Below are positions 21,538-34,267 of a stretch of DNA of 64,000 bases, in pieces. Positions within the stretch are counted from its first letter, which is position 1. Each line of letters begins with the position of its first letter. The stretch covers positions 1,054,001 through 1,118,000 of the forward strand of contig NZ_AP028878.1 in NCBI RefSeq assembly GCF_036511935.1. The letters are read 5' to 3'. The notes below the pieces were generated by a model, which did not search any database, was not told where the DNA came from, and was given only the letters and a program-made list of their open reading frames with translations. The stretch comes from Marinobacter nanhaiticus D15-8W. GTDB lineage: Bacteria > Pseudomonadota > Gammaproteobacteria > Pseudomonadales > Oleiphilaceae. Both the position numbers and the translations under genes were made by a program.

Positions 21538-22506
21538 CTAGGCCGTGCGTGCGACGGCAACTTCCGTGAGTAGTATCAGTGCATCGCGATGGCCCGATGA
21601 GGGTAGGGCGGTTACGCACTCGCGGGCCTTTTCCGCCTCGGCCTTCGCCCTGGAAACGGTGTAGTCGAGTGCGCCCGAGCTTTCCACGATATCCAGAATG
21701 CGCTCCAGTTGATCGAGCCCCCCCTTGCGAATGGCCGAGCGGAGGAGTTGGCTATCGGTTTCGTTGGCGTTGGCCATGGCATAGATCAGCGGCAGGGTAG
21801 GTTTGCCCTCCGCCAGATCGTCACCCACGTTCTTGCCCATGGTTTCGGCGTCACCGCGATAGTCCAGTACGTCATCCACGAGCTGGAAGGCCATGCCGAG
21901 ATGCTTGCCGTACTTCTGCAAGCTGGTCTCGATCTCCCCATTGGCCCCGGCCAACAAAGCGCCGGAGTGGGAGGCGGCCTCGAACAACATCGCGGTCTTG
22001 TTGTGGATAACCGTCATGTAGTGACTTTCCGAGATGTCCGGGTTGCGCGTGTTCATGAGCTGTAGCACCTCGCCCTCGGCGATGACGGCGGTCGCGTTCG
22101 AGAGTACGTCCATGATCGGCATGCTGCCCAGTTCCACCATCATCTGGAAGGCCCGGGAATAGAGGAAATCACCGACCAGAACGCTGGGTGCGTTGCCCCA
22201 GCGGGCGTTGGCCGTGGCTTTTCCGCGCCGAAGGTCCGAGGTGTCCACGACATCGTCGTGGAGCAGGGTGGCGGTATGCAGGAACTCGATAACAGCGGCC
22301 AGCTTGAGGTGGTCGTCGCGTTCGTAGCCCAGTGCTCGGGCTGTAAGCAGCACCAGCAATGGGCGCAGGCGCTTGCCGCCGCTTTCCACGATGTACTGGG
22401 CGATCTTTTCGACCAGCGGAACATCGGATGATAGACGACGGGTAATCAAATCGTTGACGCGGGCGAAGTCGTCCGCCACGGTTTCATAGATACGCTGCGC
22501 GGTCAT
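21538..22506 (-). CDS. ispB: Octaprenyl diphosphate synthase
   Basis: IspB makes the isoprenoid tail of ubiquinone. The 322 residues carry both aspartate-rich motifs of trans-prenyltransferases: LLHDDVVD and FQLVDDVLDY. It is divergent from rplU-rpmA-obgE, a gene order widely conserved in gammaproteobacteria, which supports ispB over other polyprenyl synthases. Confidence 0.95.
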   Translation of the reverse strand: MTAQRIYETVADDFARVNDLITRRLSSDVPLVEKIAQYIVESGGKRLRPLLVLLTARALGYERDDHLKLAAVIEFLHTATLLHDDVVDTSDLRRGKATANARWGNAPSVLVGDFLYSRAFQMMVELGSMPIMDVLSNATAVIAEGEVLQLMNTRNPDISESHYMTVIHNKTAMLFEAASHSGALLAGANGEIETSLQKYGKHLGMAFQLVDDVLDYRGDAETMGKNVGDDLAEGKPTLPLIYAMANANETDSQLLRSAIRKGGLDQLERILDIVESSGALDYTVSRAKAEAEKARECVTALPSSGHRDALILLTEVAVARTA

Positions 22507-22957
22507 GCGGATGATCCGGTTGTTATCGGGTGGGACGCGGCAATGCTAGGTACTGCTCCCAGGCCTGTCAACTTGATAGGCCCGTCGGGGCAGCAATAGA
22601 TCGTCCGCGCTGTCATGGCCTTATGTTATATGTCGAGGTATCTGAAATTAAGGCCTTTTGGGGCTAAGGCGCCCTAATTTTCTGTCGGCTTCTACATCTC
22701 CCTCCAAGTCAAAGAGGCGATTCTGGAGTAAATCAGGGCGTCGCTTGTAAAGAGCGGGTGGTTTTCGTACAATTGCGCGCCCTGGGATTTGCCGGTTCGA
22801 CGTTTGGTCGGCGGGTCCTGCACTCATCCCAACCTGCGCTCCCTGCTATAGGGTTGCCAGAGCGCTTCCCTTAGAACCAGGTGGATTAAAGAGCAGGGAT
22901 GGGTCATACGTGGCCTCGCACGGTGTGGCGGGCCAGTTGAACGCAGCGGAGTAGAAC
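22507..22957. other. Intergenic region between ispB and rplU
   Basis: 451 bases without a gene. It contains a good promoter for rplU (22745-22773) and, after it, a leader of about 175 bases before the rplU ATG. I see no clear leader structure. Confidence 0.6.
22745..22773 (+). promoter_or_regulatory. Sigma-70 promoter of rplU-rpmA
   Basis: TTGTAA (22745-22750), 17-base spacer, TACAAT (22768-22773), then a GC-rich discriminator TGCGCGCC. The GC-rich discriminator suggests growth-rate or stringent control, as expected for a ribosomal protein operon. Confidence 0.7.
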
Positions 22958-23269
22958 ATGTACGCAGTGATTGTCAGCGGTGGTAAGCAGCACCGCGTAG
23001 CCGAGGGCGAAGTCCTCAAGCTGGAAAAGATTGAAGCCGAAACCGGCGGCACGGTTGAGTTCGACCGCGTACTGCTGGTTGCCGATGGCGACAACGTCAA
23101 GGTCGGCGAGCCGGTTGTGAGCGGTGCCTCTGTGACAGCAGAAGTCGTACGTCACGGCCGTGGCGACAAGGTGCAGATCATCAAGTTCCGTCGTCGTAAG
23201 CACCACATGAAGCGTCAGGGCCACCGCCAGTGGTTTACTGAAGTCAAGATCACGGGTATCAAGGGCTAA
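22958..23269 (+). CDS. rplU: 50S ribosomal protein L21
   Basis: L21 binds 23S rRNA in the large subunit. It has 103 residues, full length, starting [14 protein letters not shown] and with the C-terminal [15 protein letters not shown] segment typical of the family. It is the first gene of the rplU-rpmA unit behind the promoter at 22745-22773. Confidence 0.98.
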   Translation: MYAVIVSGGKQHRVAEGEVLKLEKIEAETGGTVEFDRVLLVADGDNVKVGEPVVSGASVTAEVVRHGRGDKVQIIKFRRRKHHMKRQGHRQWFTEVKITGIKG

Positions 23270-23301
23270 GGTCCGGGAAACCCCATTAGAGGAGGCTAGT
23301 C

Positions 23302-24937
<1,636 letters not shown>

Positions 24938-25025
24938 CGACTCGTTGCTGGAGTATTTTTCCTCTGGGCACAGGTGTGCTCGGCGATTTCGGGGTAATCA
25001 CGGATTTTCGAGGTGATCAGGGATC

Positions 25026-26150
25026 ATGGCTGAACGTGGGCGGGTGCAGCGGGCTCGGCGACTGGTGGTAAAAATCGGCAGCGCGTTGTTGACCGACGAT
25101 GGCCGGGGGCTGGATGTGACGGCACTGGCTGGCTGGGTCGACCAGTTGACGGCGCTGATTCGCGACGATATCGAGGTAGTGCTGGTATCGTCCGGTTCGG
25201 TCGCGGAAGGGATGAGTCGGCTTGGTTGGCGTGAGCGGCCGCAGCATTTGCATGAGCTTCAGGCTGCGGCGGCCGTGGGGCAGATGGGGCTCGTTCAGAC
25301 TTGGGAGGCCCAGTTCAAGCGTCATGGGCTTCATTCGGCTCAAATCCTGCTAACCCACGATGATCTTTCGGACCGCAAGCGTTATCTAAATGCGCGCAGC
25401 ACGCTGAGAACGCTTCTCGACCTGGGCGTTATTCCGATCGTCAACGAAAACGACACTGTCGTCACTGACGAAATTCGCTTTGGTGACAACGATACCCTGG
25501 GTGCGCTGGTGGCTAACCTGGTTGAGGCGGATGGTCTCGTCATCCTCACCGATCAGGATGGCCTGTTTGATCGGGACCCGCGAAAGCATGCTGATGCGAC
25601 CCTGGTCGACGAGCGTTTGGCCAGTGATGCGGGGCTTGATGCCATGGCTGCCGGCGGTGCCGGCATGCTTGGGCGCGGCGGTATGCAAACCAAGGTGCGT
25701 GCGGCGCGACTGGCGGCACGCTCGGGTGCGTTTACGGTGATTGTGGGTGGTCGGCTCGAACAGGTGATCACCCGGTTGCGGGCAGGTGAGTCGTTGGGCA
25801 CATTGTTGCTGCCCGAGCAGGGGCGTATCGCGGCCCGCAAGCAGTGGCTGGCCAGCCACCTGAAGACTCGCGGCCAATTGGTGTTGGATGATGGTGCTGT
25901 TCGCGTGCTCTGTCAGGGCGGGCGCAGCCTGCTGCCGGTTGGCGTTCGGTCCGTGACCGGTCAGTTCCGCAGGGGGGAGATGGTGTCCTGTGCGGATGAG
26001 TTCGGTAGGGAGGTCGCGCGCGGTCTGGTGAACTACGATGCGGATGAGGCGCGAGCTATTGCGGGGCGCTCCAGTGATCGTATTGCTGAAGTGCTGGGCT
26101 ACGTTTCCGATGAGGAGATGATTCACCGGGACAATCTGGTAATCGTCTGA
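25026..26150 (+). CDS. proB: Glutamate 5-kinase
   Basis: ProB phosphorylates glutamate as the first, proline-inhibited step of proline synthesis. The 374 residues have the N-terminal amino-acid kinase domain ([23 protein letters not shown]) and a C-terminal PUA domain from about residue 280. AGGGA is close to the ATG at 25026. It follows obgE by 88 bases, a conserved pairing. Confidence 0.96.
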   Translation: MAERGRVQRARRLVVKIGSALLTDDGRGLDVTALAGWVDQLTALIRDDIEVVLVSSGSVAEGMSRLGWRERPQHLHELQAAAAVGQMGLVQTWEAQFKRHGLHSAQILLTHDDLSDRKRYLNARSTLRTLLDLGVIPIVNENDTVVTDEIRFGDNDTLGALVANLVEADGLVILTDQDGLFDRDPRKHADATLVDERLASDAGLDAMAAGGAGMLGRGGMQTKVRAARLAARSGAFTVIVGGRLEQVITRLRAGESLGTLLLPEQGRIAARKQWLASHLKTRGQLVLDDGAVRVLCQGGRSLLPVGVRSVTGQFRRGEMVSCADEFGREVARGLVNYDADEARAIAGRSSDRIAEVLGYVSDEEMIHRDNLVIV

Positions 26151-26177
26151 CTTGGTCGCTGCAAGGGTATCGAAAAC

Positions 26178-26205
26178 AAAAAACCGGCCAATTGGCCGGT
26201 TTTTT
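26178..26205. terminator. Bidirectional terminator between proB and rpsT
   Basis: A perfect 28-base palindrome with A6 at one end and T6 at the other (stem ACCGGCCAAT/ATTGGCCGGT), so it reads as an intrinsic terminator on both strands between the convergent genes. Confidence 0.9.
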
Positions 26206-26220
26206 ACATCTAAGTGTCGA

Positions 26221-26490
26221 TCAGGCGCTTTTCAGACCCTTGATCTTGGTGGTCATGCGGCTCTTGAGGCGCGCCACCTTGTTCTTGGGGTAGATGCCTT
26301 TGTTGACCATGCTGTCCAGGATCGGCTGGGCGGTCTTGAAGGCGGCTTGGGCTTCTTCGTAGTTGCCGGCGTTGATCTTGCTTTCGACTTTCTTTACGTA
26401 GGTGCGCGACATGGAACGCAGGCTGGCGTTGTGCTTGCGGTTCTTCTCGTTCTGACGAGCGCGCTTACGGGCTTGGGGAGAGTTGGCCAC
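26221..26490 (-). CDS. rpsT: 30S ribosomal protein S20
   Basis: S20 binds 16S rRNA early in assembly. The 89 residues begin (M)ANSPQARKRARQNEKNRKH, the family start, which fixes the start codon as GTG at 26490 with AGGAG about 9 bases upstream. A longer in-frame reading from 26556 adds residues no S20 has. The non-ATG start is notable because E. coli rpsT also uses a weak start (UUG) linked to autoregulation. Confidence 0.97.
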   Translation of the reverse strand: MANSPQARKRARQNEKNRKHNASLRSMSRTYVKKVESKINAGNYEEAQAAFKTAQPILDSMVNKGIYPKNKVARLKSRMTTKIKGLKSA

Positions 26491-26740
26491 CGTGTAACTC
26501 CTGAAATTCGTTTCTAGAAAATGGCGTTTCTGAATAAAAGGCGGGCGCGCATACAATCAGCGCCTCAAAATAAATGACGCGGAATGATGCCGGCCAAGGC
26601 CTGTTCTGTCAAGTTAAAAACGGCTGTGATGCGGGTTCCTTGCCTTATGGTAGACTCCCGAGCGGCAAACGCTGGCGGCCCGCTGTCGCGGTTTCCTTTA
26701 TTGTTGCCATACCGTTTATCCACAACAAGGATGATGTTTG

Positions 26741-28321
26741 ATGGCGTCCGATCCCGCCTCGCCTGAAACGCCTGAGCCGACCTCGAAAGCGCCTGGCCTG
26801 TTACGCTCCTCTAGTGTCGTCGGGTCGATGACCATGTTGTCGCGGGTGCTGGGTCTGGTGCGGGATATGGTCATTGCCCGCTATTTCGGCGCCGGGACAG
26901 CGGCGGATGCATTTTTTGTCGCCTTCAAGATTCCCAATTTCCTCCGACGTCTGTTTGCCGAGGGTGCCTTCTCTCAGGCGTTCGTGCCTGTACTCTCGTC
27001 CTATCGCCAGAATCGTTCTCTGTCGGAAGTTCATCAATTGGTCAATGCGGTAGCCGGCACGCTCGGATTGGTGCTGCTGGGAGTGACGCTCATTGCGGTC
27101 ATCGGCGCGCCGGTATTGACTGCCGTGTTTGCTCCCGGCTTTACGGAGGATCCGGAAAAGTTTGCCCTCGCCAGCGATATGCTGCGGATTACCTTTCCGT
27201 ATCTACTACTGATCTCGCTCACGGCCTTCGCTGGCGCAATCCTCAATAGCTACGATCGGTTTGCGGTGCCCGCCTTCACGCCGGTGCTGCTCAATCTGGC
27301 GATGATCGGAGCGGCTATCTTCCTCTCGCCTCTTATGCAGACGCCGGTCATGGCGCTGGCTTGGGGGGTGTTCATTGCCGGTGCCATCCAGCTGTTCTTC
27401 CAGTTGCCTTTCCTGATGCGACTGGGGTTGATGCCGCGGCCGCGTGTCGACTACCGGCATGAGGGCGTGAGCCGCGTCCTCAAGCTAATGGCGCCTGCCA
27501 TCTTTGGCGTTTCCGTAAGCCAGATAAATCTGCTGCTGGACACGGTGCTGGCGTCGTTCCTGCAAACCGGTAGCGTTTCCTGGCTCTACTACTCGGATCG
27601 CCTCTCCGAGCTGCCGTTGGGAGTTTTTGGGGTCGCGATAGGGACGGTGATCCTGCCCAATCTCTCGCGAAAGCATGCCGCTGAACGGCCTGAGCATTTT
27701 GCGGCAACGGTGGACTGGGCTATCCGCGCCGTGCTGCTCATCGGTGTGCCGGCGGCAGTGGCGCTGGTGTTGCTTGCAGAGCCGTTGATTGCGACGCTCT
27801 TCCACTATGGAGAGGTGACAGATCGGGATGTCGCCATGGCGGCGCAGAGTCTGCGAGCCTACTCGGTCGGTTTGCTGGCCTTCATGCTGATCAAGGTGCT
27901 CGCACCCGGATTTTTTGCGCGCCAGGATACGCGCACACCTGTCAAGATCGGGGTCATTGCCATGGTCGCCAACATGGTCTTTAACCTCGCATTGGTCTTT
28001 CCGCTGGCTCATGCCGGGTTGGCGCTTGCTACTTCGCTGTCTGCATGGCTCAACGCAACGCTCCTCTGGCGCGGACTGAAGCGAGAGGGCGCTTGGAAGT
28101 TGCAGCCGCGGTGGATACGTTTTCTGGTTCAACTGGGATTGGCGAACGCGGCGCTTGGTGCCGTTATCTTCTTGCTGAACGCGCCGGTCGAGGCCTGGCT
28201 CGGCATGTCCGGCCTGCAACGGGCGAAAGAAATGGCGATTCTCGTTGGGGCCGGGGTGCTGGTCTACTTCATCGTGCTGGCCCTGGCCGGTGTTCGCATC
28301 AGGCATTTCCGTTTGCGGTAA
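26741..28321 (+). CDS. murJ: Lipid II flippase MurJ
   Basis: MurJ moves lipid II across the inner membrane for peptidoglycan synthesis. It has about 526 residues with 14 predicted membrane segments; the N-terminal SSSVVGSMTMLSRVLGLVRD and the RRLFAEGAFSQAF segment are family hallmarks. The ATG at 26741 is preferred over the TTG immediately before it; AAGG lies at 26727-26730. It is divergent from rpsT, a conserved arrangement (rpsT|murJ-ribF-ileS-lspA). Confidence 0.96.
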   Translation: MASDPASPETPEPTSKAPGLLRSSSVVGSMTMLSRVLGLVRDMVIARYFGAGTAADAFFVAFKIPNFLRRLFAEGAFSQAFVPVLSSYRQNRSLSEVHQLVNAVAGTLGLVLLGVTLIAVIGAPVLTAVFAPGFTEDPEKFALASDMLRITFPYLLLISLTAFAGAILNSYDRFAVPAFTPVLLNLAMIGAAIFLSPLMQTPVMALAWGVFIAGAIQLFFQLPFLMRLGLMPRPRVDYRHEGVSRVLKLMAPAIFGVSVSQINLLLDTVLASFLQTGSVSWLYYSDRLSELPLGVFGVAIGTVILPNLSRKHAAERPEHFAATVDWAIRAVLLIGVPAAVALVLLAEPLIATLFHYGEVTDRDVAMAAQSLRAYSVGLLAFMLIKVLAPGFFARQDTRTPVKIGVIAMVANMVFNLALVFPLAHAGLALATSLSAWLNATLLWRGLKREGAWKLQPRWIRFLVQLGLANAALGAVIFLLNAPVEAWLGMSGLQRAKEMAILVGAGVLVYFIVLALAGVRIRHFRLR

Positions 28322-28349
28322 GCAGCATGATATCGCGGGGAACCGCATC

Positions 28350-28378
28350 TTATACCGTGGGTCCAGATCGTTTATAAT
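28350..28378 (+). promoter_or_regulatory. Candidate promoter of the ribF-ileS-lspA unit
   Basis: A perfect -10 TATAAT at 28373-28378 followed by TGCGCG. The hexamer 17 bases upstream (TTATAC, 28350-28355) is a poor -35. It lies about 50 bases before the ribF ATG. Confidence 0.55.
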
Positions 28379-28426
28379 TGCGCGTTTCCTAAAGTCTCCC
28401 TAATCACCCGCGAAGGTATGTAGTGC

Positions 28427-29377
28427 ATGCGGCTTATTCGAGGCCTCGCAAACCTGGAAGCATTGAGCGGCCGACCCGATTCGCCATTGAAGGACGGGTG
28501 CGTCGCCACCATTGGTAATTTTGACGGTGTGCACATCGGTCACCAGACCATTATCCAGCAGGTGCACGACCGTGCTGAAGCCGCGGGTTTGCCCAGCCTT
28601 GTTATGATCTTCGAGCCGCAGCCACGGGAGTTCTTCCAGGGTGGCGAGGCGCCGCCGCGCCTCACAGGCTTTCGTCAGAAGCTGCAGGCCTTGAAGGATC
28701 AGGATGTGGACATCGTGCTGTGCGTGCATTTTGATGAGCGCTTCCGCAGCTATTCCGCCATGGGCTTCATCGAAGACGTCCTGATTGAAGGCTTGGCGGT
28801 CCAGCACCTGGTCATCGGCGATGATTTCCGCTTCGGCTGTGACCGGGCGGGGGACTTTGCTCTATTGCAGAAAGTCGGCGCGGACGCGGGTTTCGGCGTT
28901 GAACGCACCGTCACCGTCGAGGTCGGCGATGAGCGCGTAAGCAGCACACGCGTACGCCAGTGCCTGCAGCGGAACGACTTGAACGAGGCAGAGCAACTGC
29001 TCGGCGCGCCTTACGCTATCGAGGGGCGCATCGTATACGGGCGCCAGCTCGGACGGGATCTGGATGCACCAACTGCGAATATCGTGCTGAAGCAAAGGCC
29101 CGCGTTGCGAGGCGTTTTTGTGGTCCGGGCGACATTGCAGGACGGACGCGTCCATGAGGGTGTCGCCAATATCGGTGTGAGGCCCACGGTTGACGGCCGT
29201 CAGCCGTCGTTGGAAGTGCACCTTTTTGACTTTGCTGGCACACTGTACGGCCAGCGGCTGCGGGTGGAATTCCGCCATCCGTTGCGGGACGAGATCAAGT
29301 TCGACTCCGTCGAGGCGCTGAAAGGCCAGATCAAACAGGACCTCCGGGATGCCCGGGACTGGCTGGCGGCGCACTGA
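28427..29377 (+). CDS. ribF: Bifunctional riboflavin kinase / FAD synthetase
   Basis: RibF turns riboflavin into FMN and then FAD. The 316 residues have the N-terminal adenylyltransferase domain (TIGNFDGVHIGHQ, about residues 27-39) and the C-terminal kinase domain with its PTAN motif (DAPTANI). It starts an operon with ileS, lspA, fkpB and ispH, as in E. coli. Together with ribD, ribBA and ribH it makes this window rich in flavin genes. Confidence 0.97.
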   Translation: MRLIRGLANLEALSGRPDSPLKDGCVATIGNFDGVHIGHQTIIQQVHDRAEAAGLPSLVMIFEPQPREFFQGGEAPPRLTGFRQKLQALKDQDVDIVLCVHFDERFRSYSAMGFIEDVLIEGLAVQHLVIGDDFRFGCDRAGDFALLQKVGADAGFGVERTVTVEVGDERVSSTRVRQCLQRNDLNEAEQLLGAPYAIEGRIVYGRQLGRDLDAPTANIVLKQRPALRGVFVVRATLQDGRVHEGVANIGVRPTVDGRQPSLEVHLFDFAGTLYGQRLRVEFRHPLRDEIKFDSVEALKGQIKQDLRDARDWLAAH

Positions 29378-29430
29378 CCTCCTGACGGACGTATTCCACT
29401 CCAAGATTCACCATTGACCGACAGAGCATT

Positions 29431-32250
29431 ATGAGCGATTACAAGCATACCCTGAACCTGCCGGAAACCGGGTTTCCGATGCGCGGTAACCTCGCTAAGC
29501 GCGAGCCCGAAATGCTCCAACAATGGCAGGACGCAGACATTTACGGCAAGCTGCGCAAGGCCCGTGTCGGTCGTGATCGCTTTATTTTGCATGATGGCCC
29601 TCCGTACGCGAACGGCAACATCCACATCGGCCATGCGGTCAACAAGATTCTCAAGGACATGATCGTGAAGTCCCGCAGTCTGATGGGCTACGACGCCCCC
29701 TACGTGCCGGGCTGGGATTGTCATGGTCTGCCGATCGAGCACAAGGTGGAGCAGGAAATCGGCAAGGCGGGCGTCAAGGTCGACTACAAGACCTTCCGTC
29801 AGGCCTGTCGTGACTATGCGGCCAAACAAATCGAAGGTCAGAAGACTGACTTTATCCGGCTGGGTGTATTCGGTTCGTGGGACAAGCCGTATCTAACCAT
29901 GGATCCCAAGGTCGAAGCGGATATCATCCGTGCGCTCGGCCGTATCGTCGAAAATGGCCACTTGGTACGTGGCTATAAGCCGGTCTATTGGAGCGTGGTC
30001 GGTCAATCGGCGCTGGCCGAAGCGGAAGTCGAATACCAGGACAAGACTTCGACCCAGATCGATGTGCGTTTTACCGCGGTAGACCCGTCTGGTGTGCTCG
30101 CGCTGTTTGGTGAGCCGGGCGGCGAAGGTCCGATCTCTGTCGTGATATGGACCACCACTCCCTGGACGATCCCGGCCAACCAGGCGGTTTCGCTGAATGC
30201 CGAGCTGGATTATTCGCTGGTCCAGTTGGACGCCGGTAATGGTCCCGAGCGCATGGTTCTGGCCTCGGCCATGATTGAAGACATCATGGGGCGTTGGTCG
30301 GTCGAAAATTATCAGATTCTCGGAACTTGCGGCGGTAAGGCCCTTGAGCATCAGAAGCTGCAGCATCCGCTCTACGACAAGCAGGTCCCGGTCATCCTGG
30401 GCGATCACGTCACAACCGACGCCGGTACAGGGGCAGTGCACACGGCCCCGGACCACGGTATCGAAGACTTTACCGTTGGCAAGGAATACGGCATTGACAC
30501 GCTGAATATGGTGCAGGCGGACGGCACCTATACGTCAGCGGCCGGCGAGTTTGCCGGTATGCATGTCTACAAGGTGGATGACCCGATCAGCGACGCGCTC
30601 GAGCGCGCCGGTAAGCTGGTACGCAAGGAAAAATTCCAGCACAGCTACCCGCACTGCTGGCGGACCAAGACCCCCCTGATTTACCGCGCAACACCGCAGT
30701 GGTTCATCAGTATGGACGTAAAAGGGCTCAAGGCGGATGCGCTAGAGGCCATCAAGGGTGTGCGGTGGGTTCCGGCCTGGGGACAGAATCGTATCGAAGC
30801 GATGGTCGAACAATCTCCGGACTGGTGTATCTCGCGTCAGCGTACCTGGGGCGTGCCGATCGCATTGTTTATCCATAAGGAAACCCAAGAACTGCACCCC
30901 AATACCCCCGAGCTGATCGAGGCTGTCGCCAAACAGGTGGAAGAGGGTGGTATCGACGCCTGGTACGAACTGGATGCTTCGGCGATGTTGGGTGCCGATG
31001 CTGAAACCTACGAGAAGGTGACGGATACGCTGGACGTCTGGTTCGACTCCGGCGTAACTCATGCGTCTGTGCTACAGAAGCGGGAAGATCTGGGGCAGTT
31101 CCCCGCCGATATGTACCTGGAAGGTTCCGACCAGCATCGCGGTTGGTTCCAGTCCTCCCTGAAGACCTCGATTGCCATCAACGGCGTTGCGCCCTACAAA
31201 CAGGTGCTGACTCACGGTTTTACCGTCGATGGCAAGGGGCGCAAGATGTCTAAATCCCTGGGCAACGTTATCGCGCCCCAGGAGGTCATGAACGAGCTTG
31301 GCGCCGATATCCTGCGGCTTTGGGTTGCGGCGACCGACTACAGCGGCGAAATGACGGTGTCCAAGGACATCCTGAAGCAGACCGCAGACGGTTATCGGCG
31401 TATCCGTAACACCGCGCGGTTCCTGCTCAGCAACCTCAATGGTTTCGACCCGGCCCCGCACGCCGTGGCTCCGGAAGAGATGCTGGCACTGGACCGCTGG
31501 ATGGTTGATCGTGCATTGACCATGCAGCAGGAGCTGAACGAGGACTTCAGCAACTACGCATTCCTCAAGGTCTACCAGAAGATCTACAACTTCTGTGAAG
31601 CGACCCTGGGCGGCTTCTACCTGGATATCATCAAGGACCGTCAGTACACCACCCAGGCCGACAGCCTTGCACGTCGGTCCTGCCAGACCGCGCTCTACCA
31701 CGTGGCAGAAGCGCTGGTGCGCTGGATAGCTCCGATCCTCAGTTTCACCGCCGATGAGATCTGGCAGCACCTGCCGGGTGAGCACGGCGAGAGCGTTTTC
31801 CTGGAAGACTGGTACGCGGGGCTCACCGCTCTGCCAGCCGACACGGACATGGGGCGCGACTATTGGGAGCGTATCCAGGAAGTGAAGGAAGCCGTTAACA
31901 AGTGCCTGGAAGATGCCCGTAACCGCGGCGAAATCAAGGGGTCACTGAGCGCCGAGGTCACGCTCTATTGCGAGGGCGACCTGAAAGCGGATCTCGAGGC
32001 CCTGGGTGACGAACTGCGTTTCGTACTGATCACCTCCGAGGCAACGGTTGCGCCTGTCGCCGAGGCGTCCAACGCGGAGGTCACTAACCTTGAGGGACTC
32101 CGTGTCAGTGTCAAGCCAACAGAGAACGCCAAGTGTGACCGGTGCTGGCATCACCGTGCAGATGTTGGCGAGCACCCCGAGCATCCCAAGCTTTGCGGTC
32201 GTTGCATCGACAATATCGAAGGGCAGGGCGAGGCGAGGACTTACGCTTGA
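29431..32250 (+). CDS. ileS: Isoleucyl-tRNA synthetase
   Basis: A class I tRNA synthetase of 939 residues. The HIGH motif appears in [13 protein letters not shown] near residue 60, KMSKS in [10 protein letters not shown] near residue 605, and an editing (CP1) domain lies between. The C-terminal zinc finger ([12 protein letters not shown] followed by LCGRC) marks the bacterial type usually sensitive to mupirocin; sensitivity itself is not visible. It is followed immediately by lspA. Confidence 0.98.
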   Translation: MSDYKHTLNLPETGFPMRGNLAKREPEMLQQWQDADIYGKLRKARVGRDRFILHDGPPYANGNIHIGHAVNKILKDMIVKSRSLMGYDAPYVPGWDCHGLPIEHKVEQEIGKAGVKVDYKTFRQACRDYAAKQIEGQKTDFIRLGVFGSWDKPYLTMDPKVEADIIRALGRIVENGHLVRGYKPVYWSVVGQSALAEAEVEYQDKTSTQIDVRFTAVDPSGVLALFGEPGGEGPISVVIWTTTPWTIPANQAVSLNAELDYSLVQLDAGNGPERMVLASAMIEDIMGRWSVENYQILGTCGGKALEHQKLQHPLYDKQVPVILGDHVTTDAGTGAVHTAPDHGIEDFTVGKEYGIDTLNMVQADGTYTSAAGEFAGMHVYKVDDPISDALERAGKLVRKEKFQHSYPHCWRTKTPLIYRATPQWFISMDVKGLKADALEAIKGVRWVPAWGQNRIEAMVEQSPDWCISRQRTWGVPIALFIHKETQELHPNTPELIEAVAKQVEEGGIDAWYELDASAMLGADAETYEKVTDTLDVWFDSGVTHASVLQKREDLGQFPADMYLEGSDQHRGWFQSSLKTSIAINGVAPYKQVLTHGFTVDGKGRKMSKSLGNVIAPQEVMNELGADILRLWVAATDYSGEMTVSKDILKQTADGYRRIRNTARFLLSNLNGFDPAPHAVAPEEMLALDRWMVDRALTMQQELNEDFSNYAFLKVYQKIYNFCEATLGGFYLDIIKDRQYTTQADSLARRSCQTALYHVAEALVRWIAPILSFTADEIWQHLPGEHGESVFLEDWYAGLTALPADTDMGRDYWERIQEVKEAVNKCLEDARNRGEIKGSLSAEVTLYCEGDLKADLEALGDELRFVLITSEATVAPVAEASNAEVTNLEGLRVSVKPTENAKCDRCWHHRADVGEHPEHPKLCGRCIDNIEGQGEARTYA

Positions 32251-32252
32251 CG

Positions 32253-32771
32253 ATGGCTGGGACAGGAAGTGCTAAAGAAGATGCCGAGATGGCCCGCTCG
32301 CCACTGAACTGGCTTTGGTTGGCGGCCGTGGTCATTGCGCTGGACCTTGGCACCAAGGCACTGGCGTCGAGCATGCTCAGCTACGGCGAGCCGGTGCCTG
32401 TGCTGCCGTTTTTCAACTTGACGCTGCTCCACAATACCGGCGCCGCGTTTAGTTTCCTGGCCGGAGAGGCCGGTTGGCAACGGTGGTTCTTTATCGGCTT
32501 GGCGGCTGTGGTGTCCGTGGTATTGGTGCGGTGGCTGGTTACCCTTAAATCAAACGAGCGATGGATGGCTTGTGCGATCGCGCTTATCCTCGGCGGCGCC
32601 ATCGGCAACGTATACGATCGGGTGATTCATGGTTATGTGGTGGATTTCATCCACTTCTACTGGAACCAGTATCACTTTCCAGCCTTTAATCTTGCTGATA
32701 CGGCTATCACAGTCGGTGCCATCATGATGATAGTGGATCTTTTCCGTAAGCCGCAGGAGCAGAGAGATTGA
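32253..32771 (+). CDS. lspA: Lipoprotein signal peptidase (signal peptidase II)
   Basis: LspA cleaves prolipoproteins in the inner membrane. There are four membrane segments. The two catalytic aspartates sit in GGAIGNVYDR and FNLADTAI. Start choice is uncertain: ATG at 32253, two bases after the ileS stop, gives 172 residues; ATG at 32289 gives 160. A longer frame from 32142 overlaps ileS and is rejected. Substrates in this window would include BamD and the lipoprotein at 16.9 kb. Confidence 0.95.
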   Translation: MAGTGSAKEDAEMARSPLNWLWLAAVVIALDLGTKALASSMLSYGEPVPVLPFFNLTLLHNTGAAFSFLAGEAGWQRWFFIGLAAVVSVVLVRWLVTLKSNERWMACAIALILGGAIGNVYDRVIHGYVVDFIHFYWNQYHFPAFNLADTAITVGAIMMIVDLFRKPQEQRD

Positions 32772-32773
32772 TT

Positions 32774-33226
32774 ATGAGCGCGCTTCCAATCGATACAGGG
32801 ACCCGCGTGACGCTGCATTTTGCTCTCAAACTGGAAGATGGCAGCGAGATCGACTCGACCTTCGGCAAGGCGCCGGCCACCCTTGAAATTGGTGACGGTA
32901 ACCTGCCTGAAAACTTCGAGTCCTATTTGTTCGGGCTGACCGCCGGCGAGCGCAAAGCGTTTGACGTGCCGCCGGAGAAAGGGTTCGGTCAGCATAATCC
33001 GTCGAACATCCAGACGTTCAAACGTTCGGAGTTCGGGCCGGATATGGTGCTCGAACAGGGTGCGGTCATTTCGTTTGCCGACGCTCGTCAGGGCGAATTG
33101 CCCGGTGTGGTTCACCGCGTCGAAGGCGATCAGGTCGAGGTGGATTTCAATCACCCGCTTTCAGGGCGTACACTGACCTTTGAAGTGGAAATCGTCAGCG
33201 TGGAGCCCGCGCAGACAGCACACTGA
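32774..33226 (+). CDS. fkpB: FKBP-type peptidyl-prolyl isomerase (SlpA/FkpB)
   Basis: A 150-residue SlyD-like FKBP with an inserted-flap region ([18 protein letters not shown]) and the typical opening [21 protein letters not shown]. It is cytoplasmic, with no signal peptide. ATG at 32774 is preferred to the TTG at 32768, which overlaps the lspA stop. Its place between lspA and ispH matches the E. coli order, which supports the gene name. Confidence 0.93.
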   Translation: MSALPIDTGTRVTLHFALKLEDGSEIDSTFGKAPATLEIGDGNLPENFESYLFGLTAGERKAFDVPPEKGFGQHNPSNIQTFKRSEFGPDMVLEQGAVISFADARQGELPGVVHRVEGDQVEVDFNHPLSGRTLTFEVEIVSVEPAQTAH

Positions 33227-33275
33227 CTCAGGGCGCTTCTCTAAGCCTCGCCCTTCCGGAACAGCAGGACAAGCA

Positions 33276-34226
33276 ATGCAGATTCGACTGGCCAATCCCC
33301 GCGGCTTTTGTGCCGGCGTCGACCGCGCGATCGAGATCGTCAACCGGGCGCTGGATGTCTTCGGAGCGCCGATCTACGTGCGCCACGAAGTCGTGCACAA
33401 CAAGTTCGTGGTCAGCAATCTGCGTGATCGCGGTGCGATCTTTGTCGACGAGCTGGACGAAGTGCCGGACGACCACTTGGTGATCTTCAGCGCCCATGGC
33501 GTATCCCAGGCTGTGAAGAACGAAGCCGACCGCCGTGGGCTCAAGGTCTTCGACGCGACCTGTCCGCTGGTTACCAAGGTGCACATGGAAGTCATGCGCT
33601 ACAGCCGCGACGGGCACGAGTGCATCCTCATTGGGCATGAGGGGCATCCCGAGGTAGAAGGGACCATGGGACAGTATGACCGTAGCAACGGCGGTGATAT
33701 CTACCTGGTCGAGGACGAGTCCGATGTCCAGCGCCTGGAAGTCAAGGACCCGTCACGCCTGGCGTATGTTACCCAGACCACGCTGTCGATGGATGACACC
33801 GCCCGCGTCATCGACGCGCTGCGCGAGAAATTCCCCGAGATAAAAGGGCCGCGTAAAGACGACATCTGCTATGCCACCCAGAACCGCCAGGACGCGGTCA
33901 AACAGCTCGCCGGCGACTGCGACCTCATGCTCGTCGTCGGTTCCCCCAACAGCTCCAACTCCAACCGCCTACGCGAACTCGCCGAGCGCATGGGCACCCC
34001 CGCCTACCTGATCGACGACGCCAGTCAAATCGAATCCACATGGCTGGAAAATCGCAAATCCGTTGGTGTCACCGCCGGCGCCTCCGCCCCGGAAGTGTTG
34101 GTACACGATGTGATCGCACGGCTACGTGAACTCGGGTGCGATGCGCCTGAGGAAATCGCGGGTCGTGAGGAGAACATTGTCTTTTCTATGCCGCGGGAGT
34201 TGCGGATTGACGTGGTGAATGTATGA
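33276..34226 (+). CDS. ispH: 4-hydroxy-3-methylbut-2-enyl diphosphate reductase
   Basis: IspH (LytB) performs the last MEP-pathway step, making isopentenyl and dimethylallyl diphosphate with a 4Fe-4S cluster. The 316 residues have the three cluster cysteines in NPRGFCAGV (Cys12), DATCPLV and [11 protein letters not shown]. The ATG at 33276 gives the exact family start [15 protein letters not shown], with AGCAGGAC upstream. It ends the ribF operon and has a strong terminator before the pilus genes. Confidence 0.97.
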   Translation: MQIRLANPRGFCAGVDRAIEIVNRALDVFGAPIYVRHEVVHNKFVVSNLRDRGAIFVDELDEVPDDHLVIFSAHGVSQAVKNEADRRGLKVFDATCPLVTKVHMEVMRYSRDGHECILIGHEGHPEVEGTMGQYDRSNGGDIYLVEDESDVQRLEVKDPSRLAYVTQTTLSMDDTARVIDALREKFPEIKGPRKDDICYATQNRQDAVKQLAGDCDLMLVVGSPNSSNSNRLRELAERMGTPAYLIDDASQIESTWLENRKSVGVTAGASAPEVLVHDVIARLRELGCDAPEEIAGREENIVFSMPRELRIDVVNV

Positions 34227-34267
34227 CGGCGAGCAGTCTCCGCGAACAGTAACGAGATAGCCAAGCG

